This document shows, piece after piece, positions 1-8,923 of a stretch of 64,000 bases of DNA. Below the pieces are notes generated by a model. It was not told where the DNA came from. It saw only the letters and a list, made by a program, of their open reading frames with translations, and searched no databases. The translations under genes and the position numbers were made by a program. Where the stretch lies: assembly GCF_025562715.2 (NCBI RefSeq), contig NZ_JAPFCC010000001.1, positions 2,622,501 through 2,686,500 on the forward strand, written 5' to 3'. The stretch comes from Endozoicomonas gorgoniicola. Lineage in GTDB: Bacteria; Pseudomonadota; Gammaproteobacteria; Pseudomonadales; Endozoicomonadaceae. How positions within the stretch are numbered: position 1 is the first letter of the stretch; each line of letters opens with the position of its first letter.

Positions 1-1009
1 CCATCGACTGTTTCAATTGCGTCAACGGTCTGGTAATTCGGTCGGACACCAGACAGGCACAGGTAAAAATCAGCAACAGTGAAACCAGCATCACCAGGGC
101 ATCCACCTTGGCCTGCTCCCTGACCATCCCAAGAGCGACATCCCGCCGGATATGAGTGATCAGCCACCAGGGGCCTGCCCTGATCGGGGCTCCAAAAAAC
201 CAGTACTCATGGTCGCGCATGGGAATCCAGGATTTGCGCAGAACCGGCTTGCCTTCATCAATAAGCCCGGGCAGATCATCCCACAATCCCGAAGCCCCGT
301 AGAGCTCAAGCGTTTCATATATCTTATGGTGATGGGCTCTTCTCGCGGTTTTGCTGTCTGTATGCAGGTAATCCCCCTGTCGACTGATAATGGAGAACTT
401 CGGCTGCCCCATATCGGTGTCAATGACCCGAATCCGAAGGTCACTGAGACAAACATCCAGCTTTAAAACACCCAGTCGCCTGCCATCTTCATACAATGGC
501 AAGATATGGCTGATGATTTTCCCACCGTTCTGCAGCGAGCCGGACTCGATCCATCTACCTTTCTCGCTGTCATCCACTCTTGGCCAGGCTTTTACCAACA
601 ACGGGCCAAAGGTTTCGACACCCTCTACTATTTTTATGGATTGTCCATAACGCAAAGCCTGAGTACCTTTAAGCTGGCTGGAGCTGTGGTCATACCAGAC
701 CAGGCCAATACCTCTTAACAACGCGTTGCTTTCCAGTGCTTCCTGCAACAAATCACCGGGAAGCCAGTTCAACCCATCGCTGTTAGACCCGATCATGCCC
801 GCTACGATGTTAGCCTGCTGCATAAGGTTGACGATGTGAGCGTCAACTTCATTGGCATAGTGCCAGACCTGTTCAGTCAGACGTTTAGCCACCGTATCCG
901 TTGCTTGTCGAATGGATAGATAAAGATGGATGCCAAAAATCAGGTTATAAAGCAGCGTGACAGGAACGACCGTAAAAAATATGATTTTTTTGCGAATTGA
1001 GAACAGCAC
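1..1009 (-). CDS. Membrane sensor protein, N-terminal part (extracytoplasmic sensor domain + HAMP); runs off the window
   Basis: The frame is open on the minus strand from a GTG at 1009 to the window edge, with an in-frame stop four codons upstream of the GTG. It opens with a basic stretch and a membrane segment (about residues 8-28). A roughly 260-residue extracytoplasmic region follows, with dCache-like phrases (GVLKLDVCLSDL, then SRQGDYLHTD). A second membrane segment (VMLVSLLLIFTCACLV) leads into the start of a HAMP linker (SDRITRPLTQLKQSM). This is the front half of a chemoreceptor, sensor kinase or cyclic-di-GMP enzyme. The output domain is outside the window, so the class cannot be decided. 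Confidence 0.75.
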   Translation of the reverse strand, partial: MLFSIRKKIIFFTVVPVTLLYNLIFGIHLYLSIRQATDTVAKRLTEQVWHYANEVDAHIVNLMQQANIVAGMIGSNSDGLNWLPGDLLQEALESNALLRGIGLVWYDHSSSQLKGTQALRYGQSIKIVEGVETFGPLLVKAWPRVDDSEKGRWIESGSLQNGGKIISHILPLYEDGRRLGVLKLDVCLSDLRIRVIDTDMGQPKFSIISRQGDYLHTDSKTARRAHHHKIYETLELYGASGLWDDLPGLIDEGKPVLRKSWIPMRDHEYWFFGAPIRAGPWWLITHIRRDVALGMVREQAKVDALVMLVSLLLIFTCACLVSDRITRPLTQLKQSM

Positions 1010-1076
1010 AACTCAACTGTCACGTCATTAGATTTGAACGCTAAGAATAGACCATATTTCTATGGTCAAAATGCTT

Positions 1077-1104
1077 CAAGCCCTTGAGCCCTTGAGCCCT
1101 TGAG
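1077..1104. repeat. 9-bp tandem repeat (about 3 copies)
   Basis: The unit cttgagccc is repeated about three times just downstream (minus-strand sense) of the stop codon of the OTU gene and before the sensor gene. It is a short microsatellite with no coding role seen. Confidence 0.7.
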
Positions 1105-1106
1105 AA

Positions 1107-4100
1107 CTATTGGTTGCGCAGTATTGATGTTGATTTACCCTGCATGAGCACCAGCACCGCAGCCAGACCATTCTCCCTGATCATTTCCGGAAAAACCATT
1201 TCCAGTGTAGAGCTGCCCGCTGGAGCGTTCGGTTCAGCTGCTTCCCAGTGTGGTGCTCCCGTAAAAAACACGACGGGTTCATAAGGTAACATCGATAAAA
1301 CCCGGGTATCCTGAGCCGGATGCACCTGCACAATGTGCGGTGCAGCATCTTCAGTAGTCTGAACAGGTGTAGTGTACGGTACAACAAAAGTCAGGTGGGT
1401 CTGAAAAGCATTGGCTGCAATAATAATCATACTGTAATCGTTCCAGACACCTTCGACATTTATCTCTGCGTCCAGCAAATCAAGCTGAGGACCCAGCATA
1501 TCCAGCAGGTACAGTTCTTCGCTGGTATAAGGCTCAACAACATGAGGCGCCTGATTATTGCAGGCACCGAGATTAAGCTGAAACTTGTGTTTCAGAGTTG
1601 CCAGAAACCGTCGGATTCTCGCTTTTACTTCATCAGCACTCACCGGCCTGCCCAGCTTGCGCGCTAATACTTCAGCAATGGCATGATAGAGGCAGGAGTT
1701 GTCACCAGGCGTTCTGATCACACTGAAACTGGCGGCAGTAAATAATGTACTCAGATTTTGAACATAGTCTTCAAGATGAACCGGGTTGTGCGCAACAGGC
1801 TGGTTTAACCGGGCCGGGTCAACCGGATACTGTGCATCAGGTACGTCAATGGGGTTCTGGTGTACCTCATCAAGATCCGGGTCGACTTGCGGGGAAGGCT
1901 GATGTATTCCAACACTGTACCACTTTTTCTGAGGCTTCTGCCCCGGTACTTTTTGAGGAAGATTGTGAAATAAAATATGCGTCTGCCTTCCTTCCTGAGG
2001 AGCGAACAAGGACAGATCGACCTGCTCGGGAGGAATAAAGTGATTGTACTCAACCCACTGCCCGTTTTCGTTATAGCTCATTCCCAGTTCCCTTATGCCG
2101 GTAAACCAACCGTGTATAAATTCAAAAACATAAATCTTCCCCTTCAAGAGCAGCCCCGAAAACAAAGCTAACAATCTGTAATCGTTATCATCAGACGCCT
2201 GACGTGGATCAAACCACTGTTGCAGGTCGAAAAGCCACTGAGTGGCTGGCTCAGCCCCATCGCCCTGCACTGTGAACAACAAACGGTGTATCAGCGCCCT
2301 CATACGGCTATAGTTCAAACCAAACAGCTGCGCTACGGCTGGCTGTGGGCGATGAAAGCTACTAAGTTTTAACGTGCCTCCCCAGGGAATATTCAGAGTA
2401 AGGAGTAACTCCTTCATGGTCTTCCCGATGGCCGTCTTCTCTGCTGGTGTTTTTTTGCGCCCTGATGCTGTTCCACACTGCAATCGTACTTGCCTCCAGG
2501 CGTCCCACCAGCTATGGAAAAATGCATGCTCGGCTGTATTTAAAAATGGCAGTCGAGCCCATAAGCAGTAAGAGGCATAAGCATCCTGAAAATCCTGCTG
2601 CGAGCGTTCTGTTGAATGGAGAGAGCGTTCTGATGAATGGAGAGCACCTTCCACTATAAAATCCTGCCTGAGCAAGCTTTCCGGCGAATGGGAAAACTCA
2701 TCGACTATCGCATCCAGAGCCGACACGAAAGGCTGGTCTGCATACAGCCGGTTCATGTAATTGGAAAAGCGGGAACCAACCCGCTCATCCAGCATCCGCA
2801 TACGAGCCAGGAAACTCAACAACCAGGGATCTGAAGTCAACGGTGAATCAGAAGGGCTATCCGTTTCATTATTAACAATCGACTGCAGAAGCTGATCCAG
2901 CTTGTCAAACTGATTTTGCAGAATCAGCCCGGCTACAACATGTCTGTATTTATTCTGAATGCTCTCAAGCCAGTCTTTCTGGTCATGATTCACCGGAATA
3001 AAGGCGGGGGGGATATTAACGCGCCCGGGCTGCAGTTTAGCCGCCATCTGGCAAGCCCAGACGTAGAGTCGGAACGCCCTGTGAGACTTCTTGCTTTTTT
3101 GCATGTATTCTTCAATCTCACTCCAGGTGACAGGTGTTTCACCCACTTCCTGACTCTGAGTTTCATAATTAATCCGGTCAATAAACCACTGCAAATCGAC
3201 TTTCGCAGTTGCCTGATCTTTGAAATAATCCGCTGAAATGCTGGCCAGAAGTTTTTTCAACAAGCTGCGAAATGCCGTTATTTTTTGCACGCGATCTACA
3301 AAATCTTCCTGCAAACGCGATTCTGGAAACAACCTGGAAATCAGGTCGTATAATGGCCCCCCGCGATACAGCGGTTCTCCTTCATCCAGCAGTTTCAGGT
3401 TGGGTGGTTCGTTATCAAAATTTTTAAGGTCTGCCTTCATTGAACCATCCAGCCCCAGATAAAAATACACAGCGTAATTGGGCAATTTGGAGTCAACACC
3501 AATACTGACGGGGATATTCCTCAACGACCTGAAACTCTCCAGCGTTTCGGTAAACTGAATCAGCTGACTGATCAGTGTCTCAAAAATTTCACCCAGAATG
3601 TCTCTCAGGGTTAATTGCATGGATTCAGTTCTTAGTACCGAATAAGTCTCCTCTGCAGACTCACCATTTAAGTTCGGAATAAAGCTCGCAACGTCCTCTC
3701 TGTAAACCACAGGTATCTCAACCCTGTGATCCAGCCCATGGGCCAACGCCAGCCTGATATAAGTCTGGGCAAGATGTTCAGGCTTTATCCGGTGCTGTAT
3801 TTCCACAACGGTCGTTGAACCATCCATTGCCGGTACAAGGCGGTAGACTGAAGGTATTCGGGTCGACGTAACGCTTTTGTGATGCGGTTTCCTGATCTGG
3901 TCGGTATCCATCAGTGTCCGGGTTTCCGGGTTCCAGCCCATAGCCAGCTCTTCATAAACGGTCAGACTTGCTCCCTGAAGCCCCTCAAGCAGAAGGGCGC
4001 TTTCCATTGAATGCCCACGCTGCCAGGAAAATGCCAACCCGGGAAACAGGTCAGGGAACTCAAAGACTGCTTTACACTGCCCCCGTCCGATACAACGCAT

Positions 4101-5510
4101 CCGAACCATACCGTAAGGAGGTACGTCAATATTCAGCTCATCATGTACATTGAACATTTCAAACTTTGCAGCGGTTTCAAACGCTCGCAGAAAGCTGTCC
4201 ACCCTTTCATCAAAAGCTTTATCGTCACCTATGGCATGATCAACCGGAATAAACTCATTTCTGGCCAGCGCTGAGAGACTGTACCGGTCATACCGCTGGA
4301 ACCTGACGCACAACTCAAAGGTCATGGGCATCACCGGATCGTTGGCAGGCCTAACAATACACAATAGGTTGTCATGAATATAAGCTCTTTCTGTCTGGAA
4401 ACTGATGCCATCCATTACCCTGACAAACACCTCGATAAAATCAGCTTGCCGGTCTGATGGCAGAGGAGAGCCATGATAAAATCGACACTGACGTGCATAT
4501 TCCTCGTATGAACTGCCAAACTTAGCCGGATTAAACAGATCGACCATATTGCAGTCAAAAACGGTTTGCCTGCCCCCCGGCCGAATAAACCAGCCAGGAG
4601 TGGAGGTCGAAGCCGTGTCTACTGAATCCTGACCAGCACTGTGTAAACTTCTGCGACTCTTATTACGGGCGAGACGCTTCTTCGCCTGTTTCTCATCATA
4701 CAGCCTGCCGGTATTCATACTGGACAGCCGTGCAGGGCTTTGCCTTAAAGGACTGCTGTTTAAGAATTCCATAGAGCCAGAAAACGGAGAAGATGTTACG
4801 CTGCCTCCGGGAACCGAATCAGTCTCGTCTTCCCCGACATACCCCTTTTCAATAAAAAAGCGAAGACCTGAACCAGCTTCCTTTTTAACTTTTTTTGTAT
4901 TTTCATTTTTTACACCTTCCTGTGTGCCTCCCCTTTTTTTAGAGCTGCAATGGCTTAAAGGTTTTACCTCTTCTTTTACTGAAACAGGAGATCTCGAAAA
5001 TTCCATTGCCTGGCCAAATATATCGCCCTCAAGATAGACTTGACTCACATCAGTATTTGACTCTGTCGATGCAGGTGGAGAAGACCTCAGCCTCAGCGTT
5101 TCTAAACGCAGCCTGAGTTCATCCCCAAAGCTTTGAGTTCGTGTATTCTGACCGGGCGAGGATGAGTACGAAGGCGATGAAAATTGACTGACAGGGGTGT
5201 TCGTATTCAACGTGCCTTCTGGCATCGCCTTATTTCTGGGCGACATGACGATCATCCGGTGATAACGCGATGAGTCAATCAAAACACCGTCCTGCCTGCG
5301 CCTGCACATTAACTCAAATAATGCATTAATGATCTCATTACCACGATTTTCCAGAAACTGCAGGGTGGAGAGAAAATTGAAAGGACTATCCCCCTCTCCA
5401 GCCCTGACTGGTGTCACAGCAGCCATCAAGCTGGACGCAAGTAACAACACCAGAACAAGGTGACGCAGGATCCCCCCCGTTCTCTCCCACACAATACTGT
5501 CTGGTTTCAT
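1107..5510 (-). CDS. Large secreted protein with C-terminal OTU-type cysteine protease (deubiquitinase-like) domain
   Basis: This 1467-residue protein has a classic signal peptide (hydrophobic run HLVLVLLLASSLMAAV, cleavage near VRA-GEG). Residues about 90-340 are Ser/Thr/Lys-rich and low in complexity. A long middle region follows, with a possible kinase-like core: a glycine-rich IGRGQCKAVFEF near 473 and DLKNFDNE near 695. The C-terminus carries an OTU signature: D1270-N-S-C1273 in PGDNSCLYHAIAEVL, and a distal catalytic-type His1421 in APHWEA. OTU proteases cleave ubiquitin chains, and bacteria lack ubiquitin, so action on host ubiquitin is the natural inference. Residues 950-970 hold a short SERSLHSTERS repeat. 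No operon partner is close. The OTU call is firm; the kinase-like idea is tentative. Confidence 0.85.
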   Translation of the reverse strand: MKPDSIVWERTGGILRHLVLVLLLASSLMAAVTPVRAGEGDSPFNFLSTLQFLENRGNEIINALFELMCRRRQDGVLIDSSRYHRMIVMSPRNKAMPEGTLNTNTPVSQFSSPSYSSSPGQNTRTQSFGDELRLRLETLRLRSSPPASTESNTDVSQVYLEGDIFGQAMEFSRSPVSVKEEVKPLSHCSSKKRGGTQEGVKNENTKKVKKEAGSGLRFFIEKGYVGEDETDSVPGGSVTSSPFSGSMEFLNSSPLRQSPARLSSMNTGRLYDEKQAKKRLARNKSRRSLHSAGQDSVDTASTSTPGWFIRPGGRQTVFDCNMVDLFNPAKFGSSYEEYARQCRFYHGSPLPSDRQADFIEVFVRVMDGISFQTERAYIHDNLLCIVRPANDPVMPMTFELCVRFQRYDRYSLSALARNEFIPVDHAIGDDKAFDERVDSFLRAFETAAKFEMFNVHDELNIDVPPYGMVRMRCIGRGQCKAVFEFPDLFPGLAFSWQRGHSMESALLLEGLQGASLTVYEELAMGWNPETRTLMDTDQIRKPHHKSVTSTRIPSVYRLVPAMDGSTTVVEIQHRIKPEHLAQTYIRLALAHGLDHRVEIPVVYREDVASFIPNLNGESAEETYSVLRTESMQLTLRDILGEIFETLISQLIQFTETLESFRSLRNIPVSIGVDSKLPNYAVYFYLGLDGSMKADLKNFDNEPPNLKLLDEGEPLYRGGPLYDLISRLFPESRLQEDFVDRVQKITAFRSLLKKLLASISADYFKDQATAKVDLQWFIDRINYETQSQEVGETPVTWSEIEEYMQKSKKSHRAFRLYVWACQMAAKLQPGRVNIPPAFIPVNHDQKDWLESIQNKYRHVVAGLILQNQFDKLDQLLQSIVNNETDSPSDSPLTSDPWLLSFLARMRMLDERVGSRFSNYMNRLYADQPFVSALDAIVDEFSHSPESLLRQDFIVEGALHSSERSLHSTERSQQDFQDAYASYCLWARLPFLNTAEHAFFHSWWDAWRQVRLQCGTASGRKKTPAEKTAIGKTMKELLLTLNIPWGGTLKLSSFHRPQPAVAQLFGLNYSRMRALIHRLLFTVQGDGAEPATQWLFDLQQWFDPRQASDDNDYRLLALFSGLLLKGKIYVFEFIHGWFTGIRELGMSYNENGQWVEYNHFIPPEQVDLSLFAPQEGRQTHILFHNLPQKVPGQKPQKKWYSVGIHQPSPQVDPDLDEVHQNPIDVPDAQYPVDPARLNQPVAHNPVHLEDYVQNLSTLFTAASFSVIRTPGDNSCLYHAIAEVLARKLGRPVSADEVKARIRRFLATLKHKFQLNLGACNNQAPHVVEPYTSEELYLLDMLGPQLDLLDAEINVEGVWNDYSMIIIAANAFQTHLTFVVPYTTPVQTTEDAAPHIVQVHPAQDTRVLSMLPYEPVVFFTGAPHWEAAEPNAPAGSSTLEMVFPEMIRENGLAAVLVLMQGKSTSILRNQ

Positions 5511-5548
5511 CGAGTTGTTTTTAGAATTTAATTTTCAATCAAGATAGC

Positions 5549-5770
5549 CTAAAAGACGGGGGTCGCATTAAGATAATCACAGATCAGACGTCTGGCCAAA
5601 CCCGCATCCATATCTTCAACATACAGCCCCAGCAAACCGGCCACAGGCAACTCCCCGATAGCGCCTGCCAGATACTGGCCACCGATAAAACAGGGAATAT
5701 GCTGCTGTTCAAGAAAGTCTTTCAGACATTGGGCTTCGATGACATTCTCCGGGCTGTATATCTTGATCAT
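5549..5770 (-). CDS. DUF2007-family small protein
   Basis: This 73-residue protein matches the DUF2007 family (putative signal-transducing protein): it opens MIKIYSPENVIEAQCLKDFLE, has a central hydrophobic stretch with GELPV, and ends on a short helix. Family members are about 70-100 residues and resemble a ferredoxin-like or PII-like fold. Their biochemical role is unknown. It lies 12 bp downstream of the Sel1-repeat gene on the same strand, so the two are probably cotranscribed. Confidence 0.75.
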   Translation of the reverse strand: MIKIYSPENVIEAQCLKDFLEQQHIPCFIGGQYLAGAIGELPVAGLLGLYVEDMDAGLARRLICDYLNATPVF

Positions 5771-5782
5771 AACCAGACGGTG

Positions 5783-6349
5783 TCAGGGTTGTTTCAGATA
5801 GATAGAGTGTAACTGTTCCACCAGCTCTTTTGCTTTTTCCAACTGGACAGATGTCAGCCTGCCCTGCAATGCCTTCTGTTGTTTAGCGGCTTTACTGGTC
5901 CAGCTCCCCTGCTGTTCAGCACTCAATGCCGTCCACATATAAGCGGCTATCAGATTTTTATCGGTTCCTTCGCCATTCATGTAGGCTCGTCCCAGCTCCA
6001 GCTGAGCTTCAGGGTTCATGCCCTCACGGCCTCCAGCCAGCTCAAAGTACCGGAAGGATTTGTTAATGTCTTTCCCGATTCCGCCAAGGCCATCGCGATA
6101 AGCACGCCCCAGCCATAACTGAGCCTGAGTGTTACCGTTATCAGCCAGTGGCTGCAACAAGGCTTTCGCCTGCTCAGAATCCGGTCTCTCCTGTTGTTGC
6201 AACAGACTGATCCCGGCTTCGAGCATCGCTGCCTTGTCACCCGATTCAGCCGTTCCCGTCAACGGCTGAAAATCTGCACTCAAGCCTGTCACTGAAAACA
6301 GCATCAAACCCGCTAAGACTCTGCACTGGCACTGTATTTTTATAGACAT
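5783..6349 (-). CDS. Secreted Sel1-like repeat protein
   Basis: The protein has a signal peptide (CRVLAGLMLFSVTGLSA) followed by about three TPR-like Sel1 units, for example AQLWLGRAYRDGLGGIGKD and AQLELGRAYMNGEGTDKN. Sel1 units form helical scaffolds for protein-protein contacts, here in the periplasm. The frame extends upstream to an ATG at 6418. I chose the internal ATG at 6349 because it puts the signal peptide at the N-terminus and has an AAGG box upstream. Length is 188 residues from this start. It probably forms a two-gene unit with the DUF2007 gene. Its partner is unknown. Confidence 0.75.
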   Translation of the reverse strand: MSIKIQCQCRVLAGLMLFSVTGLSADFQPLTGTAESGDKAAMLEAGISLLQQQERPDSEQAKALLQPLADNGNTQAQLWLGRAYRDGLGGIGKDINKSFRYFELAGGREGMNPEAQLELGRAYMNGEGTDKNLIAAYMWTALSAEQQGSWTSKAAKQQKALQGRLTSVQLEKAKELVEQLHSIYLKQP

Positions 6350-6608
6350 TTTTTTATTGACCTTACTGCTCTGCTGACTACGCTGAATTGTCGCCTGAAC
6401 CTGTTGGGTATACCACATTCCCGAGAATAATACGTATAATGCTCCAGCAAAGCCACTATCGCCTGATCCGGTTCCATTCTGTCAATGTATTGTGCCAGTT
6501 ACATGCACAGCTTCAGTTACAAAGTGGCACACGTTGACTACAGACCAGTAAAAAAACAAGCTATATAATTCGAGAGAGCCATTAACCTGACCGTAGAATA
6601 ACGCCCTG

Positions 6609-7754
6609 ATGGAACGCTTCGACGAAATAAGACCTTATCACGATGATGAAGTGCGCCCGACACTGGATCGCCTGCTTCAGGATGCCGAACTACTGCATAT
6701 GCTGTCACATCATCAGTTTCCACGCCTCTCTGAATGGCTGGGTGGCATCATGTACTGGCTGACAGGACGAGGTTTACGATCCCGTCTTAAAGGGGTCGAC
6801 AATATTGATGCACTTCAGAAAATCATCGAGCCGTACCTGTCCAGCGTGATCGAATCCAGCACCAGCCGTATCACCTATTCTGGCATAGAAAACCTGAAAC
6901 CAGGCAAAGCTTATACCTATCTGTCCAACCACCGTGATATTGTCATGGACCCGGCTTTTGTTAATTACGGCATCTACAAAAACGGTATGACTACCGCCCG
7001 AATTGCCATTGGTGATAACCTGCTGCAGCGTCCGTTTGTCAGCGACCTGATGCGCCTGAACAAAAGCTTTATTGTCAAGCGTTCCCTGTCGGGTCGCAGG
7101 GAAAAGCTGAAGGCGTTCCAGACCCTGTCAGCCTACATCCATCACTCCATTGATACCGGACATTCCGTCTGGATTGCCCAGAGTGAAGGCCGGGCAAAAG
7201 ACGGTAACGACCTGACCGACAGTGCGATTATCAAGATGTTTCACATGAGCCGGAAAGCCGCAGATGCGTCGTTTTCCGAGAGCATTCGTTCCATGAATAT
7301 TGTGCCTGTGTCTATCTCTTACGAGTACGACCCCTGTGACAACATGAAAGCCAGAGAACTGTACGAAACAGAAAAGAATGGCCATTACACAAAGTCTGAA
7401 GGCGAGGACATGTACAGTATCGTCAAAGGCATTGAAGGTCAGAAAGGCCATGTCCATATTGCCTTCGGTAAACCTCTGAAGGATCACTATGAGTCGGCTA
7501 ACGAGGTAGTGAGCGAAGTCGACCGCCAGATTCATAAAAACTACCAGTTGCAGCCCTCTAATCTTTTCGCCTGGGAAGCGCTGAAAGACCTGCACACAGG
7601 CACAGCTGTTCCTGACCTTGAAACCCTGTTCCCCAATGAAAACCTGGAAAACAAGCGTGCCATCTTCGAACAGCGACTGGCTACCGCCAGGGAGCGGCAC
7701 AGGGACTGGCTGTTAAAAATGTACGCGACACCGGTCTTTAACCGCTACCTTTAA
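6609..7754 (+). CDS. PlsC-like 1-acyl-glycerol-phosphate acyltransferase family protein
   Basis: This 381-residue protein carries the acyltransferase block I motif at 105-114 (LSNHRDIVMD). Here the His-to-Asp spacing is one residue longer than the textbook HX4D. Further blocks are GDNLLQRPFVSDLMRL, the FIVKRSLSGRR region and WIAQSEGRAKDG, the last being a typical EGTRS-like substrate-binding block. Such enzymes transfer acyl groups from acyl-ACP or acyl-CoA to glycerol phosphates at the inner membrane. No clear transmembrane segment is seen beyond a hydrophobic patch near 43-52. The exact substrate cannot be told. The gene stands alone and is divergent from the Sel1 gene. Confidence 0.8.
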   Translation: MERFDEIRPYHDDEVRPTLDRLLQDAELLHMLSHHQFPRLSEWLGGIMYWLTGRGLRSRLKGVDNIDALQKIIEPYLSSVIESSTSRITYSGIENLKPGKAYTYLSNHRDIVMDPAFVNYGIYKNGMTTARIAIGDNLLQRPFVSDLMRLNKSFIVKRSLSGRREKLKAFQTLSAYIHHSIDTGHSVWIAQSEGRAKDGNDLTDSAIIKMFHMSRKAADASFSESIRSMNIVPVSISYEYDPCDNMKARELYETEKNGHYTKSEGEDMYSIVKGIEGQKGHVHIAFGKPLKDHYESANEVVSEVDRQIHKNYQLQPSNLFAWEALKDLHTGTAVPDLETLFPNENLENKRAIFEQRLATARERHRDWLLKMYATPVFNRYL

Positions 7755-7800
7755 CCACAATCTGTAACCACAATCTGTAACCACAATCTGTAACCACAAC
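7753..7800. repeat. 13-bp tandem repeat (3.7 copies)
   Basis: The unit aaccacaatctgt is repeated perfectly three times plus nine bases. It begins inside the stop codon of the acyltransferase gene and ends 11 bp before the NIF3-like start, so it fills the whole intergenic gap. Confidence 0.9.
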
Positions 7801-7811
7801 TTTTAACCCCT

Positions 7812-8144
7812 ATGCATAAACTGTGTTTCTTCGTACCCGCTTCTCACCTTGAAGCAGTCAAAGACGCCGTCTTTAACGCTGGCGCAGGACACTTTGGAAA
7901 CTATGACCGATGCTGCTGGCAGACATTGGGACAGGGGCAGTTCCGGGGGCTGGAAGACAGTACCCCGTTTCTGGGGGTATCAGGCAAACTGGAATACGTT
8001 GGAGAGTACAAGGTCGAGGTCATTTGCCCGGATGAACAGGTTGAAGCCGCCGTGTCTGCCCTCAGGCAGGCTCACCCCTATGAGGAACCCGCATTTGAAG
8101 TATGGCCTCTCAGGCAGTTCCCACTTTCCGGGGCCGGGTCATAG
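7812..8144 (+). CDS. NIF3-like / YqfO-domain protein
   Basis: This 110-residue protein looks like the stand-alone form of the YqfO insertion domain of NIF3-like proteins, with a CutA/PII-like fold. Recognisable features are the opening KLCFFVPASHLEAVKDAVF, the GAGHFGNYDRCCWQT segment and the ending ALRQAHPYEEPAFEVWPL, whose HPYEEPA is diagnostic. The function is not established, although metal or small-ligand binding is suspected in the family. Its last 35 bp overlap the convergent NUDIX gene. Confidence 0.8.
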   Translation: MHKLCFFVPASHLEAVKDAVFNAGAGHFGNYDRCCWQTLGQGQFRGLEDSTPFLGVSGKLEYVGEYKVEVICPDEQVEAAVSALRQAHPYEEPAFEVWPLRQFPLSGAGS

Positions 8145-8685
8145 CAGTGCGGTAGTCAATATCCTGAATGCGCTGGATAAACTCGCCCTGCCCCCGGTCA
8201 GAAAAAAAATACTCCAGCGTCAGGCGAATAGTGGTAAAAGCCAGTTCATCCCAGGGGATATCCTGTTCTTCAAACAGTTGTACATCAAGGCTTTCCTCAC
8301 CGGCGGCAAATACCGGAGAATCCATCTCAGCCAGAAAAAAAAGCGACAACTGACCAACATGCAACACATTAAACAAAGTATAGAGCTGGGTCACTCTGAC
8401 ATCAGCACCGGCTTCTTCAAAGGTTTCCCGAACAGCCCCCTGTTCGATGGTTTCCCCCAGTTCAAGAAACCCTCCGGGCAGAGTCCAAAGCCCCTTACGA
8501 GGTTCAATAGCGCGTCTGCACAATAAAACCTTATTGTCGTATACAGGCAGACAACCAGCGACGACCCGGGGATTTTGATAATGAATCATGCCGCATTCGG
8601 TACAAACGTCGCGCAGTCGATTATCACCTGCCGGTATTTCCTGTCGAACTTCGGCACCACAGTGGCTGCAATAATTCACATTCAC
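8110..8685 (-). CDS. NUDIX hydrolase with N-terminal zinc ribbon
   Basis: From a GTG at 8685, directly preceded by GAGGAAGGGA, the protein is 191 residues. It begins with a zinc ribbon (C6, C9, C28, C31), followed by a NUDIX domain with the box GGFLELGETIEQGAVRETFE then EAGA. The reading frame continues upstream to a TTG at 8787, but the ribosome site and the conserved YCSHCG start favour 8685. Zinc-ribbon NUDIX enzymes of this size hydrolyse nucleoside diphosphate derivatives. Close relatives are usually labelled NADH pyrophosphatase-like or ADP-ribose pyrophosphatase, and the substrate is undecided here. The 3' end overlaps the NIF3-like gene tail to tail. Confidence 0.85.
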   Translation of the reverse strand: MNVNYCSHCGAEVRQEIPAGDNRLRDVCTECGMIHYQNPRVVAGCLPVYDNKVLLCRRAIEPRKGLWTLPGGFLELGETIEQGAVRETFEEAGADVRVTQLYTLFNVLHVGQLSLFFLAEMDSPVFAAGEESLDVQLFEEQDIPWDELAFTTIRLTLEYFFSDRGQGEFIQRIQDIDYRTAMTRPRKVGTA

Positions 8686-8923
8686 TCCCTTCCTCACCTC
8701 TCTTTCATTCCACATTAGAACGAGTCGCTCTTGCTTGTCTATAGAGAGCTGAAGAAAAGCACCAATACAAAAAACAGGACATTTCAAAAGACTGTGTTAG
8801 TATCAAAAGGTATTATTGAAAAGCATCTTTCTATCACTCAAAAATAAACGACTGTCCTGAAACGAGAGGTGCTTTTTCTTTGCCGAAAACAACAAACACG
8901 GACGAAAATCGCATTTACATCGT

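Noticed and set aside
152..718. Several plus-strand ORFs (60-104 codons) near the window start
   Set aside because: They are shadows of the minus-strand sensor gene, which has coherent membrane, sensor and HAMP features.
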